DNA of 64,000 nt from Peptoniphilus_A genitalis (GTDB taxonomy: Bacteria > Bacillota > Clostridia > Tissierellales > Peptoniphilaceae), in the NCBI RefSeq assembly GCF_949769225.1, contig NZ_CATKPB010000010.1, one strand, 5' to 3'. Under the pieces are notes generated by a model that worked only from the letters and a program-made list of their open reading frames with translations, had not been told where the DNA came from and did not search any database. This document shows positions 1 through 9,165 of this stretch, piece by piece (the first letter of the stretch is position 1; the number at the start of each line of letters is the position of its first letter). A program made the position numbers and the translations under genes.

Positions 1-841
1 CCATATCTCTCCACTTACCCTTGGAAGCTGGTCTGTCTTCTAGGTCAAGTTCCTTTAAGATGTAGTCGTCAAGGTGTTGTTCGTGGAAAACTAGGGGAAC
101 TTCATAAATAAGTTCAACATTTGTTGATTGGATAACTGCTTCCACTGGCACGTCACAGAATAATGAAATCTTTTCTCTCAAGTCATCTGTAACTATACCA
201 TTAGACCTTACAATTATTACATCAGTTTTAATTCCATTAGACATTAGCTCCTTGAAGGAGTGTTGAGTTGGCTTTGTCTTTAATTCATCTGAACCAGGAA
301 TGTTTGGCACAAGAACTGTGTGAACAAATAGGACGTCAGACTTTTTATTTTCTGAGTGAATTTGTCTTATTGCTTCTAAAAATGGAAGGGACTCAATGTC
401 ACCTACTGTACCACCAATTTCTGTTATTACAACATCAGCCTTGGATTCTTTGGCAGCCTTGTAAACTGCGTTTTTAATTTCATTTGTGATGTGAGGAATC
501 ACTTGGACAGTTGCTCCGTCGTAGTCTCCCCTTCTCTCCTTGGCAATAACTGTAGAATAAACCTTGCCAGTTGTAATTGATGCACCCTTAGTCAACTCTT
601 CATCGATAAATCTTTCATAGTGACCAAGGTCTAAGTCAGTTTCTGCTCCATCCTTAGTTACAAAAACTTCTCCATGTTGGTAGGGACTCATAGTTCCTGG
701 GTCAACATTTAGATAGGGATCAAATTTTTGCATAAAAACAGAAAGTCCCCTGTCCTTTAAAAGTCTACCAATACTTGCTGCAGAAATTCCCTTTCCAATT
801 CCTGAGACAACTCCACCTGTAACAAATATAAATTTCGTCAT
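1..841 (-). CDS. pyrG: CTP synthase, N-terminal part (3' end beyond the window)
   Basis: CTP synthase makes CTP from UTP, using ATP and glutamine-derived ammonia. About 280 codons are visible, reading from an ATG at 841 to the window edge. The N-terminal synthetase domain is unmistakable: a P-loop segment VVSGIGKGISAAS near residues 11-23, then FDPYLNVDPGTMSPYQHGEV, GHYERF, TTGKVYSTVI and KERRGDYDGATVQVIPHIT. The glutaminase domain should follow outside the window. An AGGAGG-type ribosome binding site lies just upstream. The start is only 8 bases after the stop of the glutamine synthetase gene, so the two are probably co-transcribed. That places a glutamine-producing and a glutamine-consuming enzyme in one operon. 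Confidence 0.97.
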   Translation of the reverse strand, partial: MTKFIFVTGGVVSGIGKGISAASIGRLLKDRGLSVFMQKFDPYLNVDPGTMSPYQHGEVFVTKDGAETDLDLGHYERFIDEELTKGASITTGKVYSTVIAKERRGDYDGATVQVIPHITNEIKNAVYKAAKESKADVVITEIGGTVGDIESLPFLEAIRQIHSENKKSDVLFVHTVLVPNIPGSDELKTKPTQHSFKELMSNGIKTDVIIVRSNGIVTDDLREKISLFCDVPVEAVIQSTNVELIYEVPLVFHEQHLDDYILKELDLEDRPASKGKWRDM

Positions 842-849
842 ACTTCCTC

Positions 850-2922
850 CTAGCTTAATGAATTAAAAATATCTTCGTAAGATGGCAAAGTCATATTCTT
901 TCTTGAGATTAATCTTTCCATTTGGTCCGCTATCCTTCTCGTTGCAAGGAGCTTAGTGGCAATATTTCTCTCAACATACTCTGCCTTTTTGTATATGTCA
1001 TCTATATTATTTGAATGATCAAGGAGAAGATTGATTTCATCTCCACATTCAAGTAAGTCCGTAATCATCTTGTCTATTCTATCATACTTGATCCTTAGTT
1101 TTTCATTGTTTTTGAATTTTAAAATTTGAGATAGGTCATTTAATTCAGCCATCCCCATAGGAACTAGGTCCTTGTGGATCATTGAGACCATAGTCTTGGC
1201 CTCAAGACTGTGATAAATTACAACTTCTTCAAGGTTTACCTCATAGGAAGCCTTGATTTCCTTTTCTGTATAAATTCCCCTCTTGATGAAAATGTCGTGG
1301 AAGTCAAAGTCCCTCAAAGAAACTAGGGCATCGAAATAAGTCTTGTGGTTGGCAAGTCCCCTTCTCTTGGCTTCTTCCTTCCAATCATCAGAATAATTAT
1401 CACCGTCGCAAATTATCCTGTCGTGATTTTCCATAATTTCTCTTACAATTTCAAGAGTTTTTTCCCTTAACTTATTAGGATCATCTTGGAAGTCCTTTAA
1501 CTTTTCATAAATATTTGCAAGAGAGTCTGCCATGGCACAATTTAATGCAATGTTTAAATCAGACCCAGTCTTAGATGAGCCAAGCATCCTAAATTCAAAC
1601 TTATTACCAGTGAAGGCAACAGCTGCTGTTCTGTTTCTGTCGCTGGAGTCCCTAGGAACACTTAAGAGGTTGTAACCCCTAAAGCTATTGTCAGAATCTT
1701 TTTTGTATTCAATATCTTCCTTAATATCCCTAAATAATTCTTCAAGGTCTGATCCAAGGAAGAGGGAGATAATTGCTGGTGGCGCTTCGTCTGCTCCCAG
1801 CCTGAAGTCGTTGGAAGTTGATGATGCACTTACCCTCAAAAGACTTTGGTACTTGTCTGTAGCTTCGATAATCGCTGCAGTAAATAATAAAAATACATTG
1901 TTGTTGTAAGGATCATCGCCTGGGTCAAATACATTTAGTCCATAGTTTGTGACAATGGAATAATTGTTGTGCTTGCCAGATCCATTTACACTATTAAAGG
2001 GTTTTTCATGAAAGAGGCAGACCAAATTATTTTCTAGGGCTGTTTCCTTTAAGATATTCATCAAAAGTTGATTGTCATCTATTGCCACATTTACATTTTC
2101 AAATAGGATTGCCATTTCAAATTGATTTGGGGCAACTTCGTTGTGCTCAGCTTCAGAATAAATTCCAAGCTCGTAAAGTTTTTTGTCTACGTCCTTATAA
2201 AATTTTTCTACCCTTGCAGGAATTTGACCAAAGTAATGGTCTGATAGCTCTTGCCCCTTTGGAGATGGAGCACCAACAATGGTCCTTCCAATGTTTTTAA
2301 GGTCGCTTCTCTTCTTGTAGACTTCCTTATCAAGTAAGAAAAATTCTTGTTCAAGTCCAACCTTGACCCTCATCCTGTAAGCATACTCATCTTTCTCAAA
2401 TAAATTTACGACCCTTGTTCCTTCGTCGCTTAGGATTTTTGTGGAGTCAATGAGTGGACCCCTCTTATCAAGTTTTTCTCCCTTGTAGGACATAAAGATA
2501 GTTGGGATGTATAAGACACTTCCAATTACAAAGGAATTTGCTGTAAGGTCCCAATAAGTATAACCCCTTGCTTCAAAGGTTGACCTCATACCTCCAGATG
2601 GGAAGGATGATGCGTCAGGCTCTCCCTTGACAAGTTCCTTGCCAGAGAACCTATTTATTGGTTCGTTATCGGAGGTCCTAGATATAAAGGCCTCGTGCTT
2701 CTTTGCAGTGTGACCAGAGAGTGGCAAGAACCAGTGGGCAAAGTGAGTTGCACCATTTTTTAAAGCCCAGTCCTTCATGGCGTGGGCAATGGCATCTGCT
2801 GTCTCCCTGTCTAGGTCTTTTTCGTTTCTTAGTGCATCCTTCCACTTTAAGTAGATTGGATAGGGTAGTGATTCCTTCATCTTCTTCTTGTTAAAACTTT
2901 TTATCCCAAATTCTTCTATCAT
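850..2922 (-). CDS. glnN: Glutamine synthetase type III (GlnN family)
   Basis: This enzyme assimilates ammonia into glutamine. The 690-residue length and motifs such as SFPSGGMRSTFEARGYTYWD, EHNEVAPNQFE, NGSGKHNNYS and RLGADEAPPA mark the large type III family rather than the 450-residue type I form. I chose the ATG at 2922 because it follows a GGGGGAAG ribosome binding site; a longer reading from 2949 would start inside the upstream terminator. A TTGACA/TAAAAT promoter and an intrinsic-terminator-like hairpin lie between the preceding histidine kinase gene and this start, so expression may be attenuated. pyrG follows directly. Confidence 0.95.
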   Translation of the reverse strand: MIEEFGIKSFNKKKMKESLPYPIYLKWKDALRNEKDLDRETADAIAHAMKDWALKNGATHFAHWFLPLSGHTAKKHEAFISRTSDNEPINRFSGKELVKGEPDASSFPSGGMRSTFEARGYTYWDLTANSFVIGSVLYIPTIFMSYKGEKLDKRGPLIDSTKILSDEGTRVVNLFEKDEYAYRMRVKVGLEQEFFLLDKEVYKKRSDLKNIGRTIVGAPSPKGQELSDHYFGQIPARVEKFYKDVDKKLYELGIYSEAEHNEVAPNQFEMAILFENVNVAIDDNQLLMNILKETALENNLVCLFHEKPFNSVNGSGKHNNYSIVTNYGLNVFDPGDDPYNNNVFLLFTAAIIEATDKYQSLLRVSASSTSNDFRLGADEAPPAIISLFLGSDLEELFRDIKEDIEYKKDSDNSFRGYNLLSVPRDSSDRNRTAAVAFTGNKFEFRMLGSSKTGSDLNIALNCAMADSLANIYEKLKDFQDDPNKLREKTLEIVREIMENHDRIICDGDNYSDDWKEEAKRRGLANHKTYFDALVSLRDFDFHDIFIKRGIYTEKEIKASYEVNLEEVVIYHSLEAKTMVSMIHKDLVPMGMAELNDLSQILKFKNNEKLRIKYDRIDKMITDLLECGDEINLLLDHSNNIDDIYKKAEYVERNIATKLLATRRIADQMERLISRKNMTLPSYEDIFNSLS

Positions 2923-2952
2923 ACTTCCCCCTATTAAAAATAAAAACAAAAA

Positions 2953-2978
2953 AATGGCAATTAATTAAAATTGCCATT
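2953..2978 (-). terminator. Intrinsic terminator between histidine kinase and glnN; possible leader attenuator
   Basis: On the minus strand AATGGCAAT pairs with ATTGCCATT across an 8-base loop and is followed by seven or more T. It lies downstream of the histidine kinase stop, but also about 20-45 bases downstream of the predicted start site for glnN. It could therefore end the two-component operon, attenuate glnN, or do both. Confidence 0.8.
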
Positions 2979-3002
2979 ATGAAAAACCTGTGGTTTCTTT
3001 TT

Positions 3003-3031
3003 ATTTTATTTCAATTTAAAAACTTTGTCAA
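3003..3031 (-). promoter_or_regulatory. Promoter for glnN-pyrG
   Basis: On the minus strand TTGACA (3026-3031) and TAAAAT (3003-3008) are separated by exactly 17 bases. This is a near-consensus sigma-A promoter overlapping the end of the histidine kinase gene. Confidence 0.7.
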
Positions 3032-3041
3032 TAAAATATAG

Positions 3042-4259
3042 TCAATCAGAATCCCTTAAGAGGAGGACGTGGACCTCGAACCACTGACCGTGGATTGACA
3101 CCTTGACTTCTCCACCGAGAAGCTCTGCCAAGTTCTTCACTATGTTAAGACCAAGCCCTGATCCCTCAGAGTGTCGTGACCTGTCAGCCTTTAAGAGTTC
3201 TTCAAAAAGTTCATCAGAATTCATATTTAGTTTTTCATCTACAATGTTCTTCACATAAAATTCTATGGTTGACTCTCTTTCTATTACACCAGCAAGGACT
3301 CTTGTGCCAGGCCTTGCGTGCTTGGCTGCATTGGAAAATAAATTTTCAACTATCCTGACAAAGAGATTGACGTCAGTGTAAATTAAAATTTCATCACTTG
3401 CTGACTTGTAAGAAAATTCCAAGTCCCTCTTCTCGAAGAGGGAGTCGTAGTCTCCATAGATTTGCAAAATCATCTCGTTTAATTCAACTAAGGACTTCTC
3501 AATAGATAGGTTGCCCGTGCTTGTCTTGGAAGCAAAGACCAAGTCAACGATTAAGTCCTTTAACCTCGTTGAGTTCCTCTTGAGTATTGCAACAAAATTC
3601 TTCGCCTCGTCATCAAGGACTTCCTTCTTAGACAAGAGATCGGCGTAATTTATTATAGAAGTGAGAGGAGTCTTTAAGTCGTGAGAAATATTTGTAATCA
3701 AATCAACCTTAAACCTCTCGGACCTAAAGTTTTCTTCCAGCCTTAGCCTGTCACGAACCTTAAAGTCTTCCATTAAGACAGTGATCTTGTCCAGGTATTC
3801 ATTCTCAAAGGGGCTGGGGATTTCAAATTCATAGCCATAGAGGATGGATTCTATGAGCTCAATTGAAAGAGCATTTTGAGCAAACTGAACTTCCACAATA
3901 ATAACCGCCCTTAGGATCATAAAGAGTAGGACGTTTAAAAGGACTATATCGCTTTTTATCAAGCTGTAAAAAATTATGTACATAATTATTAGGGTCACAT
4001 TCAAGGTCCCAAAGAGTCTGAAATTTTTAAAACGCCTATACTTGTAGAGGTTGTAGGTAAAAATTGTATCCAAGAGTTTCTTCCTCTTGATCTTTAAGAG
4101 GGCAAAGATTAAAGTTACAGTCCACGCTAGGATAAAGTGCTTGTTGATGTTAAAGAGTTCAAAAATAATTACTGAGGACACAAAAATATTTTCAAGAAAG
4201 ACCCTGTCCATTAAATCGAGGAATAGGTCTCTCATAAAAACTTTAAAATCAGATAACAT
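3042..4259 (-). CDS. Membrane sensor histidine kinase (VanS-like)
   Basis: This is the sensor partner of the adjacent response regulator. Hydrophobic segments near residues 24-56 and 84-126 suggest about four membrane helices and little extracellular sensor domain, typical of kinases sensing within the membrane. The dimerisation/phosphoacceptor region carries NISHDLKTPLTSIINY with phosphorylatable His193. The ATPase domain has an N-box (ENLFSNAAKHA, about 305-315) and a G-box (GSGLGLNIVK, about 366-375). The usual DxGxG box is not evident (VKNIVDEK in its place), as in some VanS relatives. The start codon overlaps the regulator's stop by one base (TAATG), implying translational coupling. The stimulus and targets cannot be deduced. 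Confidence 0.9.
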   Translation of the reverse strand: MLSDFKVFMRDLFLDLMDRVFLENIFVSSVIIFELFNINKHFILAWTVTLIFALLKIKRKKLLDTIFTYNLYKYRRFKNFRLFGTLNVTLIIMYIIFYSLIKSDIVLLNVLLFMILRAVIIVEVQFAQNALSIELIESILYGYEFEIPSPFENEYLDKITVLMEDFKVRDRLRLEENFRSERFKVDLITNISHDLKTPLTSIINYADLLSKKEVLDDEAKNFVAILKRNSTRLKDLIVDLVFASKTSTGNLSIEKSLVELNEMILQIYGDYDSLFEKRDLEFSYKSASDEILIYTDVNLFVRIVENLFSNAAKHARPGTRVLAGVIERESTIEFYVKNIVDEKLNMNSDELFEELLKADRSRHSEGSGLGLNIVKNLAELLGGEVKVSIHGQWFEVHVLLLRDSD

Positions 4260-4951
4260 TACTTGACCTCAATCTTATAGCCCATCCCATAGACAGACTT
4301 AATGAGGTCAGGCTTCCTTGGATTGATTTCAATCTTGTCACGCAAGTGGGAAATATGAACAGAAATTATTTTTCTAACATCAATAGCTTCTTCTTCCCAG
4401 ACCCTTTCATAAATCTCATTAGAAGAAAAAACTCTTCCAGGATTTTTTGCAAGCAAGTAAAGAATCTTGTATTCATAAGGAGTTAGGTTAGCAAGTTCAT
4501 CTTCAACACGAACTTCCTTGGAGTCGTCAAAAATTGAAACTCTGCCAATTTTTAAGTCTCCAGTCTTTATGTCTGATGCACCAAGAGAAAAATACCTTCT
4601 TATTAGGGAGTTGACTCTCGCTGTAAGCTCAACTGCATTAAAGGGCTTAGTGATGTAATCGTCGGCGCCAACATTTAGGCCCACAATCTTATCTGTGACT
4701 TCACCCTTAGCCGATAAAACAATTATTGGAATATTTGTCTTTTCCCTCATCTTCATTATGAGGGTAATTCCATCCATAACAGGCATCATTATGTCAATGA
4801 TTGCAAGGTGAATTTCATTCTCCTTAATAATTTCAAGAGCTCTAGCCCCATCTTCTGCTGTGAAGACCTTGTAGCCCTCGGCTTTCAAATAAATTTTAAT
4901 TGCGTCTAAGATATCTCTCTCGTCGTCGCAAACTAATATATTGTAGTTCAT
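4259..4951 (-). CDS. OmpR/PhoB-family response regulator
   Basis: This is a DNA-binding response regulator of 230 residues. The receiver domain has acidic residues CDDE (9-11), the phosphoacceptor Asp53 (IIDIMMPVMDG) and the conserved TKPF lysine segment. The C-terminal winged-helix domain ends YKILYLLAKNPGRVFSSNEIYERVW and SVYGMGYKIE, typical of OmpR/PhoB. I chose the ATG at 4951, which follows AGGTGAT; the reading from 5002 adds 17 non-homologous residues. It is first in the two-gene operon with the kinase and is divergent from yihY. Confidence 0.93.
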   Translation of the reverse strand: MNYNILVCDDERDILDAIKIYLKAEGYKVFTAEDGARALEIIKENEIHLAIIDIMMPVMDGITLIMKMREKTNIPIIVLSAKGEVTDKIVGLNVGADDYITKPFNAVELTARVNSLIRRYFSLGASDIKTGDLKIGRVSIFDDSKEVRVEDELANLTPYEYKILYLLAKNPGRVFSSNEIYERVWEEEAIDVRKIISVHISHLRDKIEINPRKPDLIKSVYGMGYKIEVK

Positions 4952-4985
4952 AGTATCACCTAATCCTATTTTATCATTTAATGAT

Positions 4986-5014
4986 TTGTTATCATATGAC
5001 ATTTACTATATAAT
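4986..5014 (+). promoter_or_regulatory. Promoter for the YihY-family gene
   Basis: TTGTTA (4986-4991) and TATAAT (5009-5014) are 17 bases apart. A GAGGTG ribosome binding site and the ATG at 5038 follow. Confidence 0.6.
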
Positions 5015-5037
5015 ACTCAAGAGGTGTTAAAGAAAAT

Positions 5038-5952
5038 ATGAATAATTTTATAGATAAGGTCAAAGACAAAAAGGCCTTTACTTTTTTTGATAAACTAATT
5101 TACAGGGTCTTGGACCACGACACCCTATCCTATGGAGGAAGTCTAACATATTTTTTAATATTATCCATCTTCCCCTTCTTAATATCATTAATCAACGCTA
5201 TTAATTTTTCAGGGATTCTTGATCCAGAATATCTTTACGGACTTCTCGATGTCCTTCCTGGTGAAATCCAAGAAATTATAAGAAACTTTTTAAATGAGCT
5301 TCACATGTCATCATCGGGATCCTTTTTAACAATCTCCTTCGTGGCAGGTCTTTTCACTGCATCAACTGCAGTCTTTAAGCTCATGAAGATAATAAATCAA
5401 TCCTATGGCTTCGTTGAGTCAAGAGGCTTCCTAGCTCAAAGGCTAATGGCCCTCTTCTTTACCCTAGCCCTAATCCTCATGATTTTTCTTCTTGTCCTCA
5501 CACAAATCTTTGGACAAATTATTTATGTAAACATTATGTCTTACCTGGGGATTGAGAATGCATCCTTCGACAAGATTTGGTCCATTGCAAAAAATGCAAT
5601 TCCACTTGCCTACATGCTTATTACCTTTATCCTCTTGTACAAATTTTCTCCATCAAAGTCCAGAGAAAATATGATTACAATAAAGTCCGTCTTGCCAGGT
5701 TCAATCTTCGCAACCCTTGGCCTAATAATTGCATCATCAGGATTTAACTTTTATGTATCCAGCTTCGGCAAGTATTCCATAACTTATGGATCTCTTGGAG
5801 GTATCATAGTCTTTTTGATTTGGCTCTACCTCCTATCAACAATAACTTTAGTTGGGGCAGAGATAAATTCCACCCTCTACTCCATGAGGAACTTTAAAAG
5901 TCTTAACAACTGGCCAAGACATGATTCAATCTTTAAAAATTTACAAGGCTAA
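5038..5952 (+). CDS. YihY/virulence factor BrkB family membrane protein
   Basis: This is a 304-residue integral membrane protein with about six hydrophobic helices. The family signature appears near the N-terminus (SYGGSLTYFLILSIFPFLISL) and the C-terminus (YGSLGGIIVFLIWLYLLSTITLVGAEINS). Members were once called ribonuclease BN in error; the true function is unresolved, and a transporter or envelope role is usual speculation. It is the only plus-strand gene in the first 21 kb. Its last four bases overlap the end of comF, converging from the other strand. Confidence 0.92.
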   Translation: MNNFIDKVKDKKAFTFFDKLIYRVLDHDTLSYGGSLTYFLILSIFPFLISLINAINFSGILDPEYLYGLLDVLPGEIQEIIRNFLNELHMSSSGSFLTISFVAGLFTASTAVFKLMKIINQSYGFVESRGFLAQRLMALFFTLALILMIFLLVLTQIFGQIIYVNIMSYLGIENASFDKIWSIAKNAIPLAYMLITFILLYKFSPSKSRENMITIKSVLPGSIFATLGLIIASSGFNFYVSSFGKYSITYGSLGGIIVFLIWLYLLSTITLVGAEINSTLYSMRNFKSLNNWPRHDSIFKNLQG

Positions 5953-6551
5953 GCAATTTCTGTGGCTGCAATTAGTGCAGTCACTTTTTTTATGCCTGCC
6001 TTCTTGGCAATTTTTGTCAGCTCAGAGATTGTTGCCCCAGTTGTTATTACGTCGTCAACGATAATTATCTCTTCGGCATAATTTTTCACTTCAAAGGCAT
6101 CTCGTAGGTTCTCTTCACGGTCAAACTTCTTTAATCCAACTTGAAATTTGGTATCTATAACTTTTTCAAAGACATCCTGGCAGGGCAGGTCCAAGTTTCT
6201 TGCAATTTTCTCCGCCAAAATCTTGGACTGGTTGTAGCCTCTTTCCCCTTCCTTCTTCCTGTGCATGGGGACGTAGGTTATGACTTGGTCCTTTAAGTTT
6301 TTCTCCAAAATCTTTTCCGTCATGATTTCAGAAATTATATCCCCATAAGAAAGCTTCCCCTTAAATTTAAAATCTATAATGAGTCTCCTCATGATGCCAG
6401 AGTAAGTGGAAGAAACTATTAAGTCATCAAGGCCTTCTATGTCATAATAGTAGGCTGGGTCCTTATTTATTAGACTTATGCACTCGTGACAAAGACCATA
6501 CTCATTAACTTCTCTCCCACATAAGGGGCACTTATCCTCTTTTAATTTCAT
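5949..6551 (-). CDS. comF: ComF family phosphoribosyltransferase-like protein
   Basis: This 200-residue protein starts with a zinc-ribbon (CPLC at 8-11, CHEC at 21-24). It ends with a type I phosphoribosyltransferase fold carrying the PRPP loop IVDDVITTGAT. YVPMHRKKEGERGYNQSKILA is the classic ComF segment, linked to DNA uptake in naturally competent relatives. It overlaps the 3' end of recD2 by 20 bases, so the two are translationally coupled and joined in a DNA-processing operon. No other competence genes are visible here. Confidence 0.92.
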   Translation of the reverse strand: MKLKEDKCPLCGREVNEYGLCHECISLINKDPAYYYDIEGLDDLIVSSTYSGIMRRLIIDFKFKGKLSYGDIISEIMTEKILEKNLKDQVITYVPMHRKKEGERGYNQSKILAEKIARNLDLPCQDVFEKVIDTKFQVGLKKFDREENLRDAFEVKNYAEEIIIVDDVITTGATISELTKIAKKAGIKKVTALIAATEIA

Positions 6552-8709
6552 CTTGGTCCCTCAACTTTTTCTCAAGCTTGGAATACCTCTTGCGAGTCCT
6601 GTTGTTTTCAATCATCTTCATGAGATAGTCGCTTATGCCCACAAGGACAACTGCCTTTGATGCCCTAGTTATAGCAGTGTAAATCAAATTTCTTGTTAGG
6701 AGCATGGGAGCAGCCCTGTAAATTGGAATTACAACTACGGGGAACTCACTTCCCTGAGACTTGTGGATGGTCATGGCATAGGCAAGGGCGAGCTCATCAA
6801 GATTATCAGACTTGTATTCAACACTTCTCACGTCATCAAAGACAACTGTTAGCTTTTTATTTTCCTTGTCAATTTTTGAAATATAACCAAGGTCTCCGTT
6901 AAAAACTCCCTTTTGCTTGTCCTCATAAAATTCATTTTCTATTTTGGATTCCAACTCATAATTATTTTTTGTCTGTAGGACCCTGTCCCCCAACTTAAAT
7001 TTTTTGCCAAGGACTTCTATAAATTCGTCGCTGTCATTTAAGTGATCTTGGAGGGCAAGGTTTAAGTTTTCTGTCCCATGGACCCCCTTCTTGGTTGGAG
7101 TAAGAACTTGGACATCAGCCTGGCTCACATTAAAATAATTTGGCAACCTAGTCTTCACAAGGTCCTTAATAATTTCAAGTCCCTTGGCCTCTCCCCTTTC
7201 AGAAATCATAAAGAAGTCGCCACGATTTAAGATTGGAGCCTCTCCCTTGTTAATCAAGTGGGCGTTTTTGACAATCATGGACTCTTCAGACTGCCTAAAA
7301 ATTTCTTCAAGGTTGACTGACTCAATGACTCCTGATTCCAAAATATCTGCCAAGACATTACCAGGGCCAACAGATGGAAGTTGGTCCTTATCGCCAACTA
7401 AGATCAAGCGAGTTGGGGACTCAATGGACTTTAAGAGAGTTTCCATTAAGAGGATGTCCACCATGGAAACCTCGTCAAGAATTAAGACATCACACTCAAG
7501 CTCTTCAACATTGGCAAAGTCGCCGCCAAAACCAATCTCAAGGAGCTTGTGGATGGTGAAGGCATCTCTTCCAGTTTGTTCCTTCATCCTCTTGGCAGCC
7601 CTTCCCGTTGGAGCAGCCAACTTTATCTCCTTGTCCATGGACTCAAAAATATCTATTAAGACCTTTAGGGTTGTGGTCTTACCAGTTCCCGGTCCCCCAG
7701 TTATGACAAAGACACCCTTATTGATGGCGTCCTTGACTGCCCTTCTCTGAGTTTTGGAAAGCTCAATATTTCTAAATTTTTCAGTATTTTTAATTTTTTC
7801 ATCAATATCAAAATTTTCATCAAAGGAATTATTTAATTCAATTAACTTGCCTGCAACATAATTTTCTGCTGCCAAGTACCTAGCTATGTAGCAGTTGTAA
7901 TCTTCTCCGTCCCTCTCGACGAAAAAGTTTTTCTCAAGAGTTAGAGTCCTTGCAATCTCATCTGGGTCCTCAAAGCTTGTCCCAAGAATTTTTTCTTCAG
8001 CCTTGATTAACTTGTCAAGGGGCAAGTAAGTGTGACCATCCCTATTGGCAAGCATGAGGGCGTACTTAAGTCCAGCCAGCCTTCTAAAGTCAGAGTCCTT
8101 TGCTATCCCAATGGACTCAGCAATTTCATCCGCCTTCTTAAAGCCCAGCCCCCTCACTCTTCCTATCAAGTCGTAGGGATTTTTCATTACGATTTCTATG
8201 GACTCGTCCCCATACTCCTTGTAGATTTTTAAAATCACAGAAGCTGGAAGGTTGTACTTAGAGAAGTGAAGGAAGATCTTCCTCATGGCATACTGCTTGT
8301 CCAGGGCTTCCTTGATGTCCTTAAATTTTTTTCTCCCAATGCCCTTAATAGATAGGAGCCTTTCAGGATGATTTTCTATAACATCAAGAGTCTGATCCTT
8401 AAACTCATCAACTATCCTCTCAGCCATTTTCTCTCCAACGTGGGGGATCATGGCAGAAGAAAGATAAGAGACAATTGCAGCTTCCCCCTCAGGCATAACT
8501 TCTTCAAGGTCTGTAAAGGCAAACTGGTCTCCATACTTATTGTGGTAGGTGAAGTCCCCAGTAAATTTGTATTTTAAGTTTTCTTTAAAAATTGTGGCTG
8601 AGCCAACAACTACAAGGTCGCCATCACTTGAAATTATTTTTGCAACAGTGTAGCCGTTGTCTTCATTTCTAAAAATTATTTTCTCCACAAGACCTTCAAG
8701 ACTAATCAA
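6532..8709 (-). CDS. recD2: RecD2-type ATP-dependent 5'-3' DNA helicase
   Basis: This is a superfamily 1B helicase of 725 residues, the usual length for RecD2 (YrrC) of bacteria that lack RecBC partners for it. An N-terminal OB-like and helix-hairpin-helix region (around 115-200, with SIKGIGRKKF and VRGLGFKKADEIAE) precedes the motor. Walker A is GGPGTGKTTT (about 338-347). Walker B is LILDEVSMVD. Further motifs include VGDKDQLPSVGPGNVL and, near the end, YAMTIHKSQGSEFPVVV and YTAITRAS. The role is DNA repair and processing of stalled forks. It is followed by comF. Confidence 0.95.
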   Translation of the reverse strand: MISLEGLVEKIIFRNEDNGYTVAKIISSDGDLVVVGSATIFKENLKYKFTGDFTYHNKYGDQFAFTDLEEVMPEGEAAIVSYLSSAMIPHVGEKMAERIVDEFKDQTLDVIENHPERLLSIKGIGRKKFKDIKEALDKQYAMRKIFLHFSKYNLPASVILKIYKEYGDESIEIVMKNPYDLIGRVRGLGFKKADEIAESIGIAKDSDFRRLAGLKYALMLANRDGHTYLPLDKLIKAEEKILGTSFEDPDEIARTLTLEKNFFVERDGEDYNCYIARYLAAENYVAGKLIELNNSFDENFDIDEKIKNTEKFRNIELSKTQRRAVKDAINKGVFVITGGPGTGKTTTLKVLIDIFESMDKEIKLAAPTGRAAKRMKEQTGRDAFTIHKLLEIGFGGDFANVEELECDVLILDEVSMVDILLMETLLKSIESPTRLILVGDKDQLPSVGPGNVLADILESGVIESVNLEEIFRQSEESMIVKNAHLINKGEAPILNRGDFFMISERGEAKGLEIIKDLVKTRLPNYFNVSQADVQVLTPTKKGVHGTENLNLALQDHLNDSDEFIEVLGKKFKLGDRVLQTKNNYELESKIENEFYEDKQKGVFNGDLGYISKIDKENKKLTVVFDDVRSVEYKSDNLDELALAYAMTIHKSQGSEFPVVVIPIYRAAPMLLTRNLIYTAITRASKAVVLVGISDYLMKMIENNRTRKRYSKLEKKLRDQDEIKRG

Positions 8710-8782
8710 TTAAAACACCTCGACAATATTGTATCAAGTAATGGAAAGATTATACAGAAATATTTGCCGGCTTATGAGCATT

Positions 8783-8806
8783 AAAAAAGAGGTCCCCTTG
8801 GACCTC
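8783..8806 (-). terminator. Intrinsic terminator after pspC
   Basis: GAGGTCC (8789-8795) pairs with GGACCTC (8800-8806). A run of T follows on the minus strand. Confidence 0.85.
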
Positions 8807-8810
8807 CCTC

Positions 8811-9107
8811 TCAATAAAAATCTTCGTCATTCTTCTTTTGTCTTTCGTACTCATCCCTATAATTTCCGTAACTATCTTTGAAGGGATCAGAAAACTTTTC
8901 GCCATAGGACTCATCTATTCTCCCGATTGGTTCGCTTGGAATAATAATAGCAAGAGCAATGTAGACCCAAATGCTAAGTCCTCCTGGCACGATTAACAGA
9001 AAAGTTATAAGTCTCACAAGTGTGGAGTCAATGCCAAGATACTTTGCTATCCCGCCACAAACTCCTGCAAAAAACCTATCATTTCTCGACCTGTATAACT
9101 TTTTCAT
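8811..9107 (-). CDS. PspC domain-containing small membrane protein
   Basis: This 98-residue protein carries a complete PspC domain: KKLYRSRNDRFFAGVCGGIAKY at the start, then a membrane helix (LVRLITFLLIVPGG, then VYIALAIIIP). A charged tail of about 35 residues follows. PspC-domain proteins relate to envelope stress in proteobacteria; in Firmicutes the role is poorly defined. It stands alone between pyruvate carboxylase and recD2 with its own terminator. Confidence 0.9.
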   Translation of the reverse strand: MKKLYRSRNDRFFAGVCGGIAKYLGIDSTLVRLITFLLIVPGGLSIWVYIALAIIIPSEPIGRIDESYGEKFSDPFKDSYGNYRDEYERQKKNDEDFY

Positions 9108-9165
9108 TTCACACTTCCTTTATAAATTTCATAAGCTAATAATAAATTACCCCAGAGAAAATTTT

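Noticed and set aside
7184..7750. A 188-codon plus-strand open frame inside recD2
   Set aside because: It is the mirror of a well-conserved helicase region and has no homology-like features of its own.
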